DNA of 64,000 nucleotides from Hymenobacter aranciens (GCF_030580865.1 NZ_JAUQSY010000007.1:124001-188000), one strand, 5' to 3'; shown: positions 8,277 to 18,313, counted from the first letter of the stretch. Numbers and translations are program-made. Notes: generated by a model from the letters alone, not told the origin.

Positions 8277-9047
8277 ATGACAACTAAGAACCCCCATTCG
8301 CTGGAAAACTTCGTGGAGCGGCACCGCGCCGACTTCGACGTGCACGAGCCGCGCCCCGACCTCTGGGCCGCGCTGGAGCAGGAGTTGGACGGCACCACCG
8401 CGCCGACTCCGGTAGCCCCGCCCCTGATGGTGGTGGCCGCTGCAGATGCAGCGCCGGAAACAACCAAGGTGCTGCCAATCAAAGCTGAGCAGCACACCTG
8501 GTTGCAACGCTACGGCATCGCCGCCGCACTGGCCGCTTTGGTAATGGCCGCTGGCGCTGGCGAAGTTTGGAAAAGCCGGCAGCCTGCTGCCGAAATAGCC
8601 GCCGTTAACCCCGCCGCAACCACCGGAACGGCGAGCACCGACGACGCCGCCCTCTACCTGAGTGACGGGCCGCAAACTGTGCTCTCGGGCGCCCGGGGCG
8701 ACTCCAACAGCATCCGTCTGGCCTCGGCCGTGCGCGGGATGGAAGCGTATTACAGCAGCCAGCTTAGCAGCCGGCAGGCCGAATTGAGCCAGCTCAGCGG
8801 CCCCGGCGTGGCGGGCATGACGGCCGACTGGCAGCGCGAGCTGGCAGCCCTTGATTCCAGCTACCGGGAACTGAAAATGGAACTGCCCAGCCACCCGCAG
8901 CCCGAAGCCGTGCTCACGGCCATGAACCGCAATCTGCAGATTCGCCTCGACATCCTCGACCAGCAGCTTCACCTCGGCAGCCCGCGGCCGGCCGAGCAGG
9001 AGCGGGGCGCCTACGTGCTGGCCGATAGTCGCAACCAGCCTGAATGA
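8277..9047 (+). CDS. Putative anti-sigma factor, single-pass membrane protein
   Basis: About 256 residues. The N-terminal part (LENFVERHRADFDVHEPRPDLWAALE without its ends) resembles cytoplasmic domains of Bacteroidota anti-sigma-like proteins, followed by one membrane segment at about 80-97 (YGIAAALAALVMAAGAG) and a periplasmic helical domain with a coiled-coil tendency. Gene order after an ECF sigma gene supports a sigma-binding role; no zinc-binding HxxxCxxC motif is present, so this is not a ZAS-type factor. Start choice is uncertain: GTG at 8244 and ATG at 8259 are also in frame. The ATG at 8277 fits the family-like beginning. The stop overlaps the next start by 4 bases, indicating translational coupling. 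Confidence 0.78.
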   Translation: MTTKNPHSLENFVERHRADFDVHEPRPDLWAALEQELDGTTAPTPVAPPLMVVAAADAAPETTKVLPIKAEQHTWLQRYGIAAALAALVMAAGAGEVWKSRQPAAEIAAVNPAATTGTASTDDAALYLSDGPQTVLSGARGDSNSIRLASAVRGMEAYYSSQLSSRQAELSQLSGPGVAGMTADWQRELAALDSSYRELKMELPSHPQPEAVLTAMNRNLQIRLDILDQQLHLGSPRPAEQERGAYVLADSRNQPE

Positions 9048-10297
9048 GCACCATGAACAAGCCCGGCGCCTGGCCCTGGCTGCTGGCAACTCTGGTGAGC
9101 CTGCTTTGTCCCCGGCTGGCATTGGCTCAAAATGAGGTGACTAACACCGTGCAGGTGCAGTACCTCTGGCTGCGCAGCCCCGATGAGGTGATGACCGTGC
9201 TGCTGCAGGCCCAAAACCCGCAGCCAGGCCAGAACGACCAGACCACCCCCGGCTGCCAACCTGGTGACGGGCAGGAAAACGGCACTACCGTGGAGCAGCG
9301 CCGCCGCCTGAGCCACAGCTATGCGGTGCCCGCCAAGGGCCGGGCCTTTTCGCTCGATACCCGCTACGGCAAGGTGCAGGTGAACCCCTGGAACAAGAAG
9401 GAAATCAAAGTGGAAGCCGAGCTGATAGCGCGGGCCGAAAGTGAAGCCAACGCCCGCCAGCTGCTGGATGCCCTGGGCGTGCAATGGCTTGACTACGACG
9501 CCCGCACAGGCGGCGTGGCGGTGAATACCTGGTTTGGCCCCGCCCTGCGCGGCCGGGCCGGCGGCTGCCGCTACGAGGTGAACTACACCGTGTGGCTGCC
9601 GGCCACTACGGCCCTGCGGGTGTATAATAACTTCGGCGAAATCACCGTGACTGGCGACATGAAGGGGCCAACGGAGCTGGCAGTGGAATACGGAACCCTG
9701 CGGACCGCCCGGTTGGAAGGTGCTCATAATCTGGTGCGTATTGGTAATGGCGACTGCACTATTCCGTACGTCCGGCGCGCCAGCATCGATGCCAGCTACG
9801 CCAGTCTGCGCCTGAAAGAGGGCGAGGTGGTGGACTTGCGTAACAATTACTCCGATGTGGACATTGGCACGGTGCAGGATTTGACGGTGCACAGCAAGTA
9901 CGGCGACGTAGCGCTGGGCACGGTGCGCAACCTGCGCGGCTCATCGGGCTACTCGCGCTTTAGCGTGGATAGGCTGGGGGAGGGGCTGGATATGGCGCTA
10001 CGCTATTGCCCCGATTTTGTGGTGCGCGACACCGGGCCGAACTTCCGGCAAATCAACCTAGATGGCGGGTTTAGCACCATTCGGCTGGGCTTTGCGGAGG
10101 TGCCGGGCTTCCGGTTCGATGTGAGCACGGAGCAAGGGCAGCTGCTGGTTGACAAGCAGATGGTCCGCATTCTATCGGAGGAAAACGGGCCGCAATCGAG
10201 CGACGTGCTGGGGGTGTTTGGCGGCGCGCTGCCGGCGCATAATGCGGGCAACGTCAACATTAAAGTACGCTACGGCACGGTGCGTTTCAGCCGCTAG
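9044..10297 (+). CDS. Exported protein with DUF4097-like repeat (beta-helix) region
   Basis: A 417-residue protein with a clear signal peptide (LLATLVSLLCPRLALAQ). After it, residues about 100-400 consist of short beta-strand turns of the type 'DTRYGKVQV', 'NNFGEITVTG', 'VEYGTLRTARL', 'SKYGDVALGTV' and 'VRYGTVRFSR', the hallmark of DUF4097 / putative adhesin beta-helices. Such genes often follow sigma/anti-sigma pairs in Bacteroidota. The start overlaps the stop of the preceding gene (ATGA), so the three genes 7565-10297 form one unit. Expected location is periplasm or outer membrane; molecular role is unknown. Confidence 0.85.
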   Translation: MSTMNKPGAWPWLLATLVSLLCPRLALAQNEVTNTVQVQYLWLRSPDEVMTVLLQAQNPQPGQNDQTTPGCQPGDGQENGTTVEQRRRLSHSYAVPAKGRAFSLDTRYGKVQVNPWNKKEIKVEAELIARAESEANARQLLDALGVQWLDYDARTGGVAVNTWFGPALRGRAGGCRYEVNYTVWLPATTALRVYNNFGEITVTGDMKGPTELAVEYGTLRTARLEGAHNLVRIGNGDCTIPYVRRASIDASYASLRLKEGEVVDLRNNYSDVDIGTVQDLTVHSKYGDVALGTVRNLRGSSGYSRFSVDRLGEGLDMALRYCPDFVVRDTGPNFRQINLDGGFSTIRLGFAEVPGFRFDVSTEQGQLLVDKQMVRILSEENGPQSSDVLGVFGGALPAHNAGNVNIKVRYGTVRFSR

Positions 10298-10409
10298 AGC
10301 GGGCACACCGGTGGGATGTTGGCGGCGCAGCCAATGCTGCTTAATATTGTGGGAATGCAGGCGATGAAGCCCGGTAAAGTGCCGGGGCTGCTGACTGCTC
10401 GCTATTTCC

Positions 10410-13400
10410 ATGAAATCTACCGCTACCCACGGCGCAGCACTGGCGCTGCTACTTGCCTTGCCCGTTGCCGCGCAGCAAAATTCGCCCGTTTGGCCCCGGC
10501 AGGGGCAATTGATTAAGGAAGGCATCGCCCTGCACGATAAGGAAGACTACGTGGGGGCCATTGCCAAGTACCGGGCCGTGACGCCCGGCGACTCGTCTTA
10601 TGCCTGGGCACAAAGTGAGCTGGCCATGTCGCTAAGCGCCGCTGGTAAGCACGAAGAAGCCATTGCCGCCGCCAAAGAGGCTATTGCCCGCCAGCCCTTT
10701 GAACCGCAGACGTATAATACCCTGGCCGACTCGCAGGAAGAGCTAAAGCAGGTAGAGGCGGCCCTGGCTACTTACCAGCAGGCGCTGAAACTGTTTCCCT
10801 ATAGCCCGCAACTGTATTTTAACCAGGGCCTGACGCTGATGCGGCAAAACCGCGTGGCCGAAGCCATGACCAACACCGGGCACGCCGTGGAGCTGCGGCC
10901 CCTGCACGCCCCCTCGCAGCGAATAATGGGCGTGCTGGCGGCGCAGCAGGGCCAGACGGCTCACGCGCTGCTCAGCTTTCTCACTTATCTCTGCCTTAAT
11001 GAAAACGAGAAGGCTGGTAATGAGGTGCTGGTGTACGCGGAACGGCTGTCACAGGGCGCATCTATTATTGACGACAAAGACCGGGTGAAGCCTTCGGCTC
11101 CCAACACTGCTTTTGCCGAGCTCGACCAGCTGCTGGAAAGCAAGGTAGCGCTGCAAAAAGGCTACACCAGCAAGGTGAATTTCCCGGCGGCCGTGGTGAA
11201 GCAGACGCAGCTGTTGGTGGAGAAATTTCCGCTGGACGCGCCGGCCGATGATTTCTGGATGCGGACTTACGGCCCGATGGTGCGCGTGCTGAAACAGGAT
11301 GACAACCTGACTACGTTCACCTACTTCATCTTGCGCCATGCCGAGTCGCCCAGCGCGGCCAAGTGGGTAAAAAGTAATGAGGGGAAGGTGAAAAAGATGC
11401 TGCTGGCGGTGATGTCGGCGCTGATAGAGCCGCGCCGGGAGCAACAGGTGGCGGGCGGAGCGGCCGGCCAGCGCCAGCCAGCCTGGTTTACTACCCAAGG
11501 CGTGCTCGATGGCCTGGGGCCGGGCCACATGGAGGGAGACAACCTAGTGCTTACCGGCGACTGGATTTCGGTAGAAACCACTGGGGCCGTGGAGGCCCTG
11601 GGCCGTTACAATGCCGCCGGCAAGCGCGTGGGCGAGTGGAAATCGCTGCGGCCCGACGGCACAGCGAAGAAAACCTTCACTTATGACGATAAAGGTGAGT
11701 TGGAGGGCCGGGCGCAGGAATTTCACCCCAATGGCCAGTCTTCTTTTGACGCTACCTACCACCAGGGCAAGCTGGAAGGGACGCTGACGCTCTACAACGA
11801 GTGCGGTATTCGCACCGAAGCGCGCACCTTCAAGGCCGGCGACCTCGAAGGGCCTTATACCACTTATTACACCAACGGCCAGGTGCGCTACCGCGCCACC
11901 ACGCACGCCGACAAGGTTGAGGGCCAGGAGGAACGGTTTTACCCCGATGGCACGCTGCAGTACACCCAGGCCTACGTGGCCGGTAATCAGCAGGGGCCGC
12001 TGGTGGTCTATTATTCCAACAAAACCATTTCGAAAAAAGCCAACTACGACCAGGACAAGCTGCACGGCGCCTATGTGCGGTACCACCCCAACGGCCAGCC
12101 CAGTGAAAGCGGTAGCTTCGCGCACGGCCTGCGCACCGGCACCTGGCGTGAGTTTTACGACAATGGCAAGCCTGAGAACGAGGCCACTTATGACGAAAAG
12201 GGCGAGCAGCACGGCCTCTACCACCAATACAACGAAACGGGCCGCTTGTACTGTGATACGGAGTACGCCCACGGTCGTATCACGCGGCTGCAGTATTACG
12301 ATGCCGCTGGCAAGCTCCTGCTTGAGCAGCCCGTGAAAAAAGGTCGTACTACCGTGAAAGCCATGGCTGCCGGCGGCTGGGTGAATTCCAGTGGCACCTT
12401 TACCGACGGCCAGCTCACCGGCGACTGGGAGTGGTACTTCCGCGACGGTACGGTGCGCGAGCGCATGCACTTCGATGATAAGGGTACGAAGGTGGGCACC
12501 GGTGAAACCTTCCACCAGGGCGGGCAGGTGCATCGCCGCGTGCACTACGGTGCCAATGGGCAGGAAGATGGTTACTACGAGGAATTTAATATTGCCGGCC
12601 TGCCCACTCAAACCGGCTACTACCGCGATGGTGAGCAGCAGGGACAGTGGCGTAACTACTACGTCAATGGCAAGGTGAGCGAGGAGTATGAGTACCACCG
12701 TGGCGAGAAAAACGGGGTGCATCGCAGCTACGCCCCCAGTGGCAAGCTCAGCCAGGAGCAGCTATACGTGTTTGGTAAGCTGCACCAGATAACGGCTTAT
12801 GACTCGACCGGAAAGGTGACGAATATCGTTAAAGTGCAGCCTGACAGCAAGCTGCTGGCCACTAAATATCCCAGCGGCAAACCGCGCTATGAGTCCAGCT
12901 TGTTGTGCTACGAAGGCTACGGCCCTACCACCTGGCTGCGCCCCGATGGTCAGACCGAATCGACGGTGTCGATGCTCGATGGCCAGCGCCAGGGAGCCAG
13001 CAAGTCGCTGCATCCTAATGGTAAAGTGCGTAGCACCGGCAATTACGACGCTGGACAGGCCACCGGCGAATGGACCTTTTACTTCCCTAACGGTCAAATC
13101 GAAAGCAAAGGCCAGTACTATCAGGGCCAAAGCGAGGGCGAGTGGACGTTTTATCATCCCAACGGGCAGATAGAGCAGGTGCAAACCTACCGCGCGGGCG
13201 ACTATCACGGCTCTGGCCGGTGCTACAACCCGGCCGGCGAACTGCTCATTGAGCGTCAGTATCAGGGCGACGACCTGCTACGCTACCGCGGACCAGGTGC
13301 TCCCACGGCTCCTTATCAAGAGTTTACCGGGCTCAGCGGGAACATCAAAACCTCCTTCGCCAACGGCAAGCCAGCGGTGGATGAAACCCTGAGCCATGGC

Positions 13401-13709
13401 CTGCACGTGGGCGCGCTCACGCGCTATTACGCTTCGGGCGAGGTGTTTGAGCGCATTAACTACGACAAGGGTATGCGCAAAGGTTTGATGGAAGCTTTCT
13501 ACCCGGGTGGCAAGCCCATGAGCCGCGAAAACTACCTGTACGGCGCGCTGCACGGCCGCTGCCGCTACTACCGCCCCGACGGCACCCTGGAACGCGAAGA
13601 ATCCTACCTCTGCGGCGAGCTGAATGGCCCCACCACGTACTTTGACGCCGTTGGCAAGCCGCTGCGCACCGAGCACTATTGGAACGCGATGCTTTACGAC
13701 ACGAAATAG
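10410..13709 (+). CDS. Large exported TPR and MORN-like (YwqK-type) repeat protein
   Basis: A 1099-residue protein with a signal peptide (LALLLALPVAAQQ). Residues about 30-190 form TPR helices (EGIALHDKEDYVGAIAKYRA; EEAIAAAKEAIARQPFEPQT; EAALATYQQALKLFPYSPQL). From about residue 390 to the end there are roughly 25-30 repeats of 22-24 residues of the pattern 'G-x-W-x-x-Y-x-x-N-G-x-x-x-x-x-x-x-Y-x-x-G-x-x-x-G', as in MORN variants that databases label 'toxin-antitoxin system YwqK family antitoxin'. That label does not imply a real antitoxin. The repeats probably build a long beta scaffold for binding membrane, glycan or protein. Length is far above typical MORN proteins. It lies 112 bases after the sigma cassette; whether it belongs to that regulon is unknown. 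Confidence 0.9.
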   Translation: MKSTATHGAALALLLALPVAAQQNSPVWPRQGQLIKEGIALHDKEDYVGAIAKYRAVTPGDSSYAWAQSELAMSLSAAGKHEEAIAAAKEAIARQPFEPQTYNTLADSQEELKQVEAALATYQQALKLFPYSPQLYFNQGLTLMRQNRVAEAMTNTGHAVELRPLHAPSQRIMGVLAAQQGQTAHALLSFLTYLCLNENEKAGNEVLVYAERLSQGASIIDDKDRVKPSAPNTAFAELDQLLESKVALQKGYTSKVNFPAAVVKQTQLLVEKFPLDAPADDFWMRTYGPMVRVLKQDDNLTTFTYFILRHAESPSAAKWVKSNEGKVKKMLLAVMSALIEPRREQQVAGGAAGQRQPAWFTTQGVLDGLGPGHMEGDNLVLTGDWISVETTGAVEALGRYNAAGKRVGEWKSLRPDGTAKKTFTYDDKGELEGRAQEFHPNGQSSFDATYHQGKLEGTLTLYNECGIRTEARTFKAGDLEGPYTTYYTNGQVRYRATTHADKVEGQEERFYPDGTLQYTQAYVAGNQQGPLVVYYSNKTISKKANYDQDKLHGAYVRYHPNGQPSESGSFAHGLRTGTWREFYDNGKPENEATYDEKGEQHGLYHQYNETGRLYCDTEYAHGRITRLQYYDAAGKLLLEQPVKKGRTTVKAMAAGGWVNSSGTFTDGQLTGDWEWYFRDGTVRERMHFDDKGTKVGTGETFHQGGQVHRRVHYGANGQEDGYYEEFNIAGLPTQTGYYRDGEQQGQWRNYYVNGKVSEEYEYHRGEKNGVHRSYAPSGKLSQEQLYVFGKLHQITAYDSTGKVTNIVKVQPDSKLLATKYPSGKPRYESSLLCYEGYGPTTWLRPDGQTESTVSMLDGQRQGASKSLHPNGKVRSTGNYDAGQATGEWTFYFPNGQIESKGQYYQGQSEGEWTFYHPNGQIEQVQTYRAGDYHGSGRCYNPAGELLIERQYQGDDLLRYRGPGAPTAPYQEFTGLSGNIKTSFANGKPAVDETLSHGLHVGALTRYYASGEVFERINYDKGMRKGLMEAFYPGGKPMSRENYLYGALHGRCRYYRPDGTLEREESYLCGELNGPTTYFDAVGKPLRTEHYWNAMLYDTK

Positions 13710-13799
13710 TGCGTCTTCACGCACTTACATGGACCTGAATTTGCGCTAATTTAGTTGTCAGTTTCACTACGGTTCAGAAGCTCAATACATTTACGGAGT

Positions 13800-15749
13800 A
13801 TGTTTGTAAGATATTGTTTACCAATTATTAGCCTGATAAGCCTGGGCGCGGCGGCCCAAACGCCGGCCCAGCTGGTGGCCGAGCTGAAGAAGCAGTTTCC
13901 GGGCGAGAAGGCGGTGTATCTGGAGCAGCGGCAGAATCTGACGGTCGAAATCCGCAACGACTCGGTGCAGGTGCTGGCCAAGCACCACAGCGACATGCTG
14001 CACCTCGACGAGCAGTCGGGCTACTACGCCAACGACCGCGTGCACAGCTCGCACTTCAGCCGCCTGCAAAAGCTGGAAGCCAGCACCATGGTGCCCAGCG
14101 CCAACGCCGACCGCTACAAAACCGTGCGCGTCACCGATTTTCACGAAAAATTTGCCACTCAGGAAGGCATTTTCTTCGACGACAGCCGGGCTACGTCCTT
14201 CACCTTTCCGGCCGTGATGCCGGGCGCCCGCACCGTCACCGACTACACCGTGCGCCACCCCGATGCGCGCCTCGTGCAGCCGTTCTACGTGGGCTCCTAC
14301 GTGCCCGTGAAACACGCCGAGCTCACCATCACGGCGCCCAAAACGGTGAAGCTAGGCTACAAGATTTTTCAGGGCGAAAAGGCAAACATTCAGTTCAGTA
14401 AGCAGGCGAAGGGCGACCAGATTATCTACCGCTGGACGGCCGACAACCTGCCCAGTCCGCCCCGCGACTCCGACGGCCCGCAGGCCAGCTACTACCTGCC
14501 GCACATCGTCTATTACATCGAAGAAGCGACCGTGAACGGCCAGCCCCGCAAGCTGCTGGCCGGCGTGCCCGAACTGTACACGATGTACGCTGATTTTGTG
14601 CGCCGTATCGAGCATCCCGACAAGCCTGAGAGCGGCCTGCAGCACCGCGTCGACTCGCTGACGGCGGGCGCGGCCAATGAGGAGGAAAAGGTGCGCCGCA
14701 TCTACTACTGGGTGCAGGACAACGTGCGCTACATTGCTTTCGAGCAGGGCCTGCGCGGCTTCATTCCGCACGATGCCGGCCTGGTGTATTCGCGCCGCTA
14801 CGGTGACTGCAAGGACATGGCCAACCTCACCTACGAGATGATGCGGCTGGCGGGCGTCAAAACTGCCTACCTCACCTGGGTGGGTACCCGCGACCTACCC
14901 TATCACTACGCCGAGTTGGCCACGCCCGGCGTCGATAACCACATGATTGCCACCTACGAGCCGCGCCCCGGCGAGTACGTATTCCTCGACGCCACCAGCA
15001 AGCACACGCCCTACGGTCTGCCCTCGTCCATGATTCAGGGCAAGGACGGCTTGCTGGCGCTGAATTCTAAAGACTGCCGCGTGGTGAGCATTCCGGCGAT
15101 GGACAAAGCCCGCAGCGGCGCCGACGATGCTTCAGTGCTGACCCTCGATGGCACCGACCTGCGCGGCAAGGGCAAGCTGAGCTTCAGCGGCTACGCCAAG
15201 GTAATGCGCAGCTACGGTCTCGATGGCCTCGACCGCACGCAGGAGCCGAAGTACGTGAAACAGCTGCTGGAGCGCGGCAACAACAAATTCTTTGTCGATA
15301 ACTACCAGGTAAACAACCTGAGCAGTCGCGAAAAGCCGCTGAGCATCGACTACGAGTACCGCCTGCAGGACTATGTGCAGCGCCTCGACGACGAGCTATA
15401 CGTGAACCTGAGCCTGGAGCGCCCCTACGCCACCGACCTCATCGACTCGACTACGCGCCGCCTGCCGCGCTACAACGAATATGCCTATACTGACCACACC
15501 CGCACCGAGCTGGTAATTCCGGCCGGCTATGAGGTGAGCTACCTGCCGCCCACCGCCGAAATGCGCGGCGATGCCCTGGGCTTCCAGCTCCGCTACGAAC
15601 GGCGCGGCGACCGCATCATTCAGCACCGCGAGTTGTATGTGAACTACTTGCTGATGCCCGCCAAACAGTTTTCCGGTTGGAACTCGGTGGTGGGCAAGCT
15701 GGGCAGCGCCTACCGTGAGGTGGTGATTTTGAAAAAGAAGAAAGTGTAA
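13800..15749 (+). CDS. DUF3857 / transglutaminase-like exported protein
   Basis: A 649-residue protein with signal peptide (MFVRYCLPIISLISLGAAAQ), an N-terminal DUF3857 domain (about residues 50-260) and a transglutaminase-like core. The papain-type triad is intact: Cys337 in YGDCKDMANL, His381 in DNHMIATYEP and Asp397 in VFLDATSKHTPYG. A C-terminal beta-rich domain follows. Such proteins are common in Bacteroidota and presumably act on the cell envelope, but no substrate is established. The frame is open to 13755 without an ATG; the ATG at 13800 directly precedes the signal peptide. It forms a tandem pair with the next gene, which has lost these residues. Confidence 0.92.
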   Translation: MFVRYCLPIISLISLGAAAQTPAQLVAELKKQFPGEKAVYLEQRQNLTVEIRNDSVQVLAKHHSDMLHLDEQSGYYANDRVHSSHFSRLQKLEASTMVPSANADRYKTVRVTDFHEKFATQEGIFFDDSRATSFTFPAVMPGARTVTDYTVRHPDARLVQPFYVGSYVPVKHAELTITAPKTVKLGYKIFQGEKANIQFSKQAKGDQIIYRWTADNLPSPPRDSDGPQASYYLPHIVYYIEEATVNGQPRKLLAGVPELYTMYADFVRRIEHPDKPESGLQHRVDSLTAGAANEEEKVRRIYYWVQDNVRYIAFEQGLRGFIPHDAGLVYSRRYGDCKDMANLTYEMMRLAGVKTAYLTWVGTRDLPYHYAELATPGVDNHMIATYEPRPGEYVFLDATSKHTPYGLPSSMIQGKDGLLALNSKDCRVVSIPAMDKARSGADDASVLTLDGTDLRGKGKLSFSGYAKVMRSYGLDGLDRTQEPKYVKQLLERGNNKFFVDNYQVNNLSSREKPLSIDYEYRLQDYVQRLDDELYVNLSLERPYATDLIDSTTRRLPRYNEYAYTDHTRTELVIPAGYEVSYLPPTAEMRGDALGFQLRYERRGDRIIQHRELYVNYLLMPAKQFSGWNSVVGKLGSAYREVVILKKKKV

Positions 15750-15829
15750 ATTTTTTGGACGATGCAGCGACGCATCTTTGCGGCTCTGTGCTGACCGGCT
15801 ACTCGTTTTTTCGTCTTACTACCCGTTTA

Positions 15830-17803
15830 ATGCGCCTTTACCCGCTTCTTTTCGCGCTGTTGCTTAGTGTTGTCGCTTCGGCGCAGAGCATTCCCACCGC
15901 CCTCATTCACGCCGGCTACAACTGGGATGTGAAGCGCACCAAGCGCCTGCCCGTCACGCCAGCCGAGGCCGAGCTGCCAGCCATTGTGCTCAAGGACTTT
16001 ACCAGCCTGGAGTATTTTCTGGGCAGCGACCAGAACCTGCACCTCTACGCTACCGAGCACCGCATCATTCGGGTAAATAATTCGGATGGTATTGAGCGCT
16101 ACAACAAAATCGTGCTGCCCATTCTGGCCAATGGGCAGACGGTGGACGTGAAGGCCCGCACTATCAGCCCGCGCGGCGAGGTGCGGGAAGTGCGTACCGC
16201 CGACATGAAAGAGTTGAAGGACGATAACAACCAGCGCGGCTACCGCATTTTTGCCGTTGATGGCGTGGAGAATGGCAGTGAGGTAGAATATTTCTACACC
16301 CGCGAGCGGCCCATGAATCACTTCGGCAGCGAAACTTTTCAGAATGGTACGCCCAGCCGCGACGTGATATTCGAGCTGATTTCGCCCGAAACCCTGACGT
16401 TCGAGGCAAAAGTGTACAACGGCCCGCCCGCTGTGGCCGACACCACCATGCCCGGCAAGCGCGTGCTGCGCCTCAGCCTGAAAGAAGTGCCCGCCGTGCG
16501 CGATGAGGCCTTTACCCAGGTGCGGGCCCAACTAATGCGCCTGGAGTACAAACTGGCGTTCATCGCCAACAAAGGGCAGGTGCGCCAGTTCACCTGGGCC
16601 GATGCCAGCCAGAATATCTACCGCAACCTGACTAGCCTGGGCAAGGACGAAGCCAAGGCCGTGGATAAGATTATAGCCGACGCCAAAGTGCCCGGCAGCG
16701 GCCCCGTGGCAGAGCGCATCGCGGCCGTGGAGCGCTACGTGAAGCTGAACTACAGCCTCGAAGATGGGGCTGATAATGACATTGCCCGCATCCGCGCCAC
16801 CCGCAATGCTTCCGAAGTTGGTTTCACGCACCTGCTCACGGCGCTCTACCGCAAGCTGGATATCGAAACCCAGATGGTGATGACCAGCGACCGGAGCGAG
16901 CGCAAGTTCGACGGCAGCTTCGATACCTGGAATTTCCTCGACCACTACCTGCTGTATTTCCCCGCCACGCAGCAGTACCTGGCCCCCGGCCGCCCCGACT
17001 GCTACTACGGCCTAGTGCCCGCCGACTGGGCCGGCCAGTCGGGCCTCTACGTGAAGCCCTTGAAGCTGGGCAACATCGAATCGGCAATGGGCACGGTAAA
17101 GGAAATTCCGGCCTTGCCAGCCGACCAGAGCCACCAGGACTTGGACGTGACTGTGACCTTCGCGCCCGACCTGAGCAAGAGCACCGTGGCCCTGCGCCAG
17201 ACCATGACCGGCTACATGGCCGCCGTCATTCAACCCTTCTGGACGATGATTCCAGAAGCCAAGCAGAAGGAGGTGCTGCAGGACATGCAGAAAAGCATCG
17301 TGCCCGATGCTGCCAATTTCAAAAACTTGACGGTGAAGAATGTAGAGCGCGGCACCAACTCGCTGCAAAAGCCCTTCATCGTCGAAGGACAGTGCGAATC
17401 GGCTGCTTTGCTCGACAAGGCCGGGCCCCGCTACCTGTTCAAAATCGGCACCCTGATTGGACCGCAGACGGAGCTTTATCAGAAAGAAGAGCGGCAGTTT
17501 GACGTGGATAACGACAGCAACCACGGCTACGCGCGTATCATCCGCTTTGAGGTGCCGGCTGGCTATACAGTGCGTAACCTCAAGGACTTGAACTTCGATG
17601 TGAAGGCGGGCAGCACGGCCGGCAAGCCGTTATTTGACTTCCATTCCAGCTACGTGCAGCAGGGGCAGACCATCATCGTAACCATCGACGAAAACTACCG
17701 GCAGCTGACCTGGTCTAAAGCTGATTTTGAAGCTTTTCGGTCGGTGGTGAATGCCTCGGCCAACTTCAATAAAGTGGTGCTCGTGCTCGATAAAAAGAGC
17801 TAA
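15830..17803 (+). CDS. DUF3857 protein with degenerate transglutaminase site
   Basis: A 657-residue paralogue of the preceding protein: signal peptide (MRLYPLLFALLLSVVASAQ), DUF3857 domain (GIERYNKIVLPILANGQTVD; GVENGSEVEYFYTRERP), then a transglutaminase-like fold. Where the upstream protein has GDCKD, this one reads ASEVG, which by the alignment I made places Glu329 at the Cys position. The Asp strand is also altered (QYLAPGRPD in place of FLDATSK), while a His in FLDHYLLYFP may remain. It is thus likely a non-catalytic partner or binding protein. It is 80 bases from the upstream gene; ATCTTTGC at about 15773-15780 could be a weak -7 element, so separate expression is possible. Confidence 0.88.
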   Translation: MRLYPLLFALLLSVVASAQSIPTALIHAGYNWDVKRTKRLPVTPAEAELPAIVLKDFTSLEYFLGSDQNLHLYATEHRIIRVNNSDGIERYNKIVLPILANGQTVDVKARTISPRGEVREVRTADMKELKDDNNQRGYRIFAVDGVENGSEVEYFYTRERPMNHFGSETFQNGTPSRDVIFELISPETLTFEAKVYNGPPAVADTTMPGKRVLRLSLKEVPAVRDEAFTQVRAQLMRLEYKLAFIANKGQVRQFTWADASQNIYRNLTSLGKDEAKAVDKIIADAKVPGSGPVAERIAAVERYVKLNYSLEDGADNDIARIRATRNASEVGFTHLLTALYRKLDIETQMVMTSDRSERKFDGSFDTWNFLDHYLLYFPATQQYLAPGRPDCYYGLVPADWAGQSGLYVKPLKLGNIESAMGTVKEIPALPADQSHQDLDVTVTFAPDLSKSTVALRQTMTGYMAAVIQPFWTMIPEAKQKEVLQDMQKSIVPDAANFKNLTVKNVERGTNSLQKPFIVEGQCESAALLDKAGPRYLFKIGTLIGPQTELYQKEERQFDVDNDSNHGYARIIRFEVPAGYTVRNLKDLNFDVKAGSTAGKPLFDFHSSYVQQGQTIIVTIDENYRQLTWSKADFEAFRSVVNASANFNKVVLVLDKKS

Positions 17804-17833
17804 TTGCCAATTCTTAGACTAAGAAAATCAAGC

Positions 17834-18313
17834 ATGGACCAAATCGCCGCCTTCCGTCAGCAGGTACTCACCCCGTGGAAGTTGCGGGTATTCATGCTGC
17901 GCAGGCTGCCCATGGCCTGGCTGGCCGGCCTGCGCCTGCGCGAGCTGACGCCCCAGCGCGCCGTGGTCACCATTCCGTTCAAATACCTCACCCAAAACCC
18001 CTTCCGCAGTATCTACTTCGCCTGCCTGGCGATGGCCGCCGAGTTGGCCAGTGGCATCCAGGCCATGATGCACGTGCAGGCCGGCACGCCCGCTTCCATG
18101 CTGGTCGTGGGGCTGGAGGCTGAATTTATGAAAAAAGCCGTGGGCCTCATTACCTTCACCTGCCCCGACGGCCCGCAGATTGCCCAGGCCCTGGCCGAAA
18201 GCCGCGCTACCGGCGAAGGCCGTAGCGTGCTCTGCACCAGCACCGGCGTCGACGCGGCCGGCGACGTGGTGGCCGTATTCCGCATCCGGTGGTCGTTTAA
18301 GGCGAAGCAGTAG
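17834..18313 (+). CDS. DUF4442 hotdog-fold thioesterase-like protein
   Basis: A 159-residue soluble protein. The segments AVVTIPFKYLTQNPFRSIYF, then ACLAMAAELASGIQAM, SMLVVGLEAEFMKKAVG and LITFTCPDG correspond to the hotdog fold of the DUF4442 (YiiD C-terminal-like) family, which is related to acyl-CoA thioesterases. Most members are of unknown substrate. It starts 30 bases after the DUF3857 gene and could be cotranscribed with it. The ATG at 17834 gives a normal N terminus, and the open extension upstream contains no better start. Confidence 0.85.
   Translation: MDQIAAFRQQVLTPWKLRVFMLRRLPMAWLAGLRLRELTPQRAVVTIPFKYLTQNPFRSIYFACLAMAAELASGIQAMMHVQAGTPASMLVVGLEAEFMKKAVGLITFTCPDGPQIAQALAESRATGEGRSVLCTSTGVDAAGDVVAVFRIRWSFKAKQ

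Noticed and set aside
10410-13709. A true toxin-antitoxin locus, as the usual database name of the repeats would suggest
   Set aside because: The name YwqK antitoxin is inherited; the protein is exported and no toxin gene is adjacent.
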